The position numbers and the translations under genes are program-made. Shown here piece by piece: positions 37,401 through 38,698 of a stretch of DNA of 38,698 bases (within the stretch, counting starts at the first letter, position 1; every line of letters begins with the position of its first letter). The DNA comes from Lachnospiraceae bacterium. Lineage in GTDB: Bacteria; Bacillota; Clostridia; Lachnospirales; Lachnospiraceae. Under the pieces are notes generated by a model, which saw nothing but the letters and a program-made list of their open reading frames with translations, was not told the DNA's origin and did no database searches. The stretch is taken from the NCBI GenBank assembly GCA_031272185.1, contig JAISUG010000107.1, positions 1 through 38,698 on the forward strand, written 5' to 3'.

Positions 37401-38698
37401 AAACACTGCATGATGATGGAGGGGATGAGGTTCGCCACAGCGCCCATGGTCGTGGCCTGGATGAACACGCATGCCAGGATGAATGCCCTGTCATGGGAGA
37501 TGAAGAGCACCAAAAACCCCACCGTGGTGAGCACCGCATATATGACGCACGATATCTTCGTGCCGAAGCGGCTGTCGATGACCCCTGACAATATGCTCCC
37601 CGCCAGCCCGAAAAATGCGGTCCTGCCCATGATCCCCACCGCCTCCGGCTGGGTATACCCGAACTCGATGAGGTAGGGCACCATCTGTGCTGAAAACCCG
37701 GTGCAGGCGATGTAGAACAGCCCGAAAGCCACGATGATCAGCCATGCGGTCCTGTTTTTGAGTATCGATCCCCAGGACCACTCCACGGCGCTCGCCCTAG
37801 CCAGCAGACGGCTCTTCTTCTCCTCTTCGGTGAAAGGTTTGTTGTCTGGGTACAGACCGCAGTCCTCCGGCTTGTTTTTCATCCAGAAGATAGAGATGAC
37901 GCCCACCACGGTCAGCGTCGCCCCCATGGCGAACACCACCTTGTCAAAGCCCCCCGGCTGCGCCATGAGCTTGCTAAGCTGCGGGATGACCAGCAGCACC
38001 GCCAGGGGCACGCCGCAGGTGGTGATGCCCAGCATCCTGCCCCGGGTGCGCGGGAACCAGTTGGTGATGAGGTTGTTGGTGACGCTGTTGGAATAGCCGT
38101 TGCATGCGCACTGCGCCGCGATGGCGCAGACAGTGAACCCCGCCACCGAGGAAACCACGCCCAGGCCCAGCATGCCGATGATCCCCCCCACGAACAGGGA
38201 GATGATGGTGACCAGCTTCACGCCATACGCCATGGCGACCCGGTTGATGCCGATGGAAACGAACACCGCTATGAGCGCCGCGATGGTGTTCACCGACAAA
38301 AGCCCGGTGGCGTCCAGCGCATTCTTGGCGGCGAACCCCGGAATCAGGATGTTCAGCCCCGTGCTGGCAGTGGCGATGAAAAACATCCACATCAGCAGCG
38401 AGTGCAGCAGCATGGAGTACCCCCGGATAAAACTCTTTTCATTGTTCCCTGACATTTCCCCCTCCTCGTTTGTTTGTTCATTTGTTTGCTCCCCTGCAAA
38501 TGGACCATGCGGCCTTGTCCGCCTTTCGCGGCTTTGTCCGCCTTTCGCGGCCTTGTCCGCATTCTCCGCCCATATGCGCCGGAACTATGACATAGCTCCT
38601 CCGGGAAATATCACAGCAATAACCATGCCAACTGCTTCAATCAGTCCGAACCCCCATTAGGCCCCCCCCAGCCCCCTCCCGCCCCCACAATCCCCATC

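Overview
The window is GC-rich bacterial DNA, densely coding, with nearly every gene on the minus strand. Several things point to an obligately anaerobic Gram-positive of the Clostridia, probably a gut or rhizosphere relative of the Lachnospiraceae: a single-chain pyruvate:ferredoxin oxidoreductase, substrate-binding lipoproteins with long Ala/Thr linkers after the lipobox, strong AGGAGG-type ribosome sites, and an AraC-type regulator with a sugar-hydrolase-like domain. This placement is inference; there is no rRNA or other marker gene in the window.

Region 1 (325-13073, minus strand) is an apparent eleven-gene sugar operon. Read in the direction of transcription it holds a DUF6379 protein (C-glycoside deglycosidase beta-subunit family), a metal-dependent TIM-barrel protein (the likely alpha subunit), a complete ribose-type ABC importer (binding protein, ATPase, permease), a hydroxypyruvate-isomerase-like TIM barrel, a Gfo/Idh/MocA oxidoreductase, and a second ribose-type importer (binding protein, permease, ATPase, permease). 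Oxidoreductase plus DUF6379/TIM-barrel pair is the enzyme set known to open C-C linked glycosides of plant polyphenols: oxidation of the sugar at C3, then elimination of the aglycone. A divergent plus-strand gene (13399-15825) encodes an AraC regulator fused to a GH39-like domain that has lost its usual acid/base residue, so it is probably the sugar sensor of the operon.

Region 2 (15980-24744, minus) is a dipeptide/oligosaccharide-type ABC importer (binding protein, two permeases, two ATPases) followed by a CocE/NonD-type hydrolase and a KDPG-type aldolase. Region 3 (24874-27474, minus) is a MATE efflux pump and a LysR regulator. The MATE gene and the importer operon carry nearly identical operator-promoter sequences (23-bp palindromes with the same spacing to the -35 box), so the LysR protein probably controls both.

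Region 4 (27573-34714, minus) holds a 37-residue membrane peptide gene, nifJ with a long leader, and an orphan FtsX/MacB-like permease. Region 5 (34948-38455, minus) is a transporter (MFS) - old yellow enzyme - cyclase-family hydrolase group ending in an intrinsic terminator. The left edge (1-324) holds a near-consensus promoter firing leftward across a LexA-like palindrome into a hairpin-rich sequence.

A recurring structural feature is imperfect tandem duplication with a period of about 66-71 bp in many intergenic spaces, sometimes copying the last codons of the preceding gene. Low-complexity insertions inside several proteins (binding-protein linkers, the DppB-type tail, the FtsX-like linkers) may come from a similar process.
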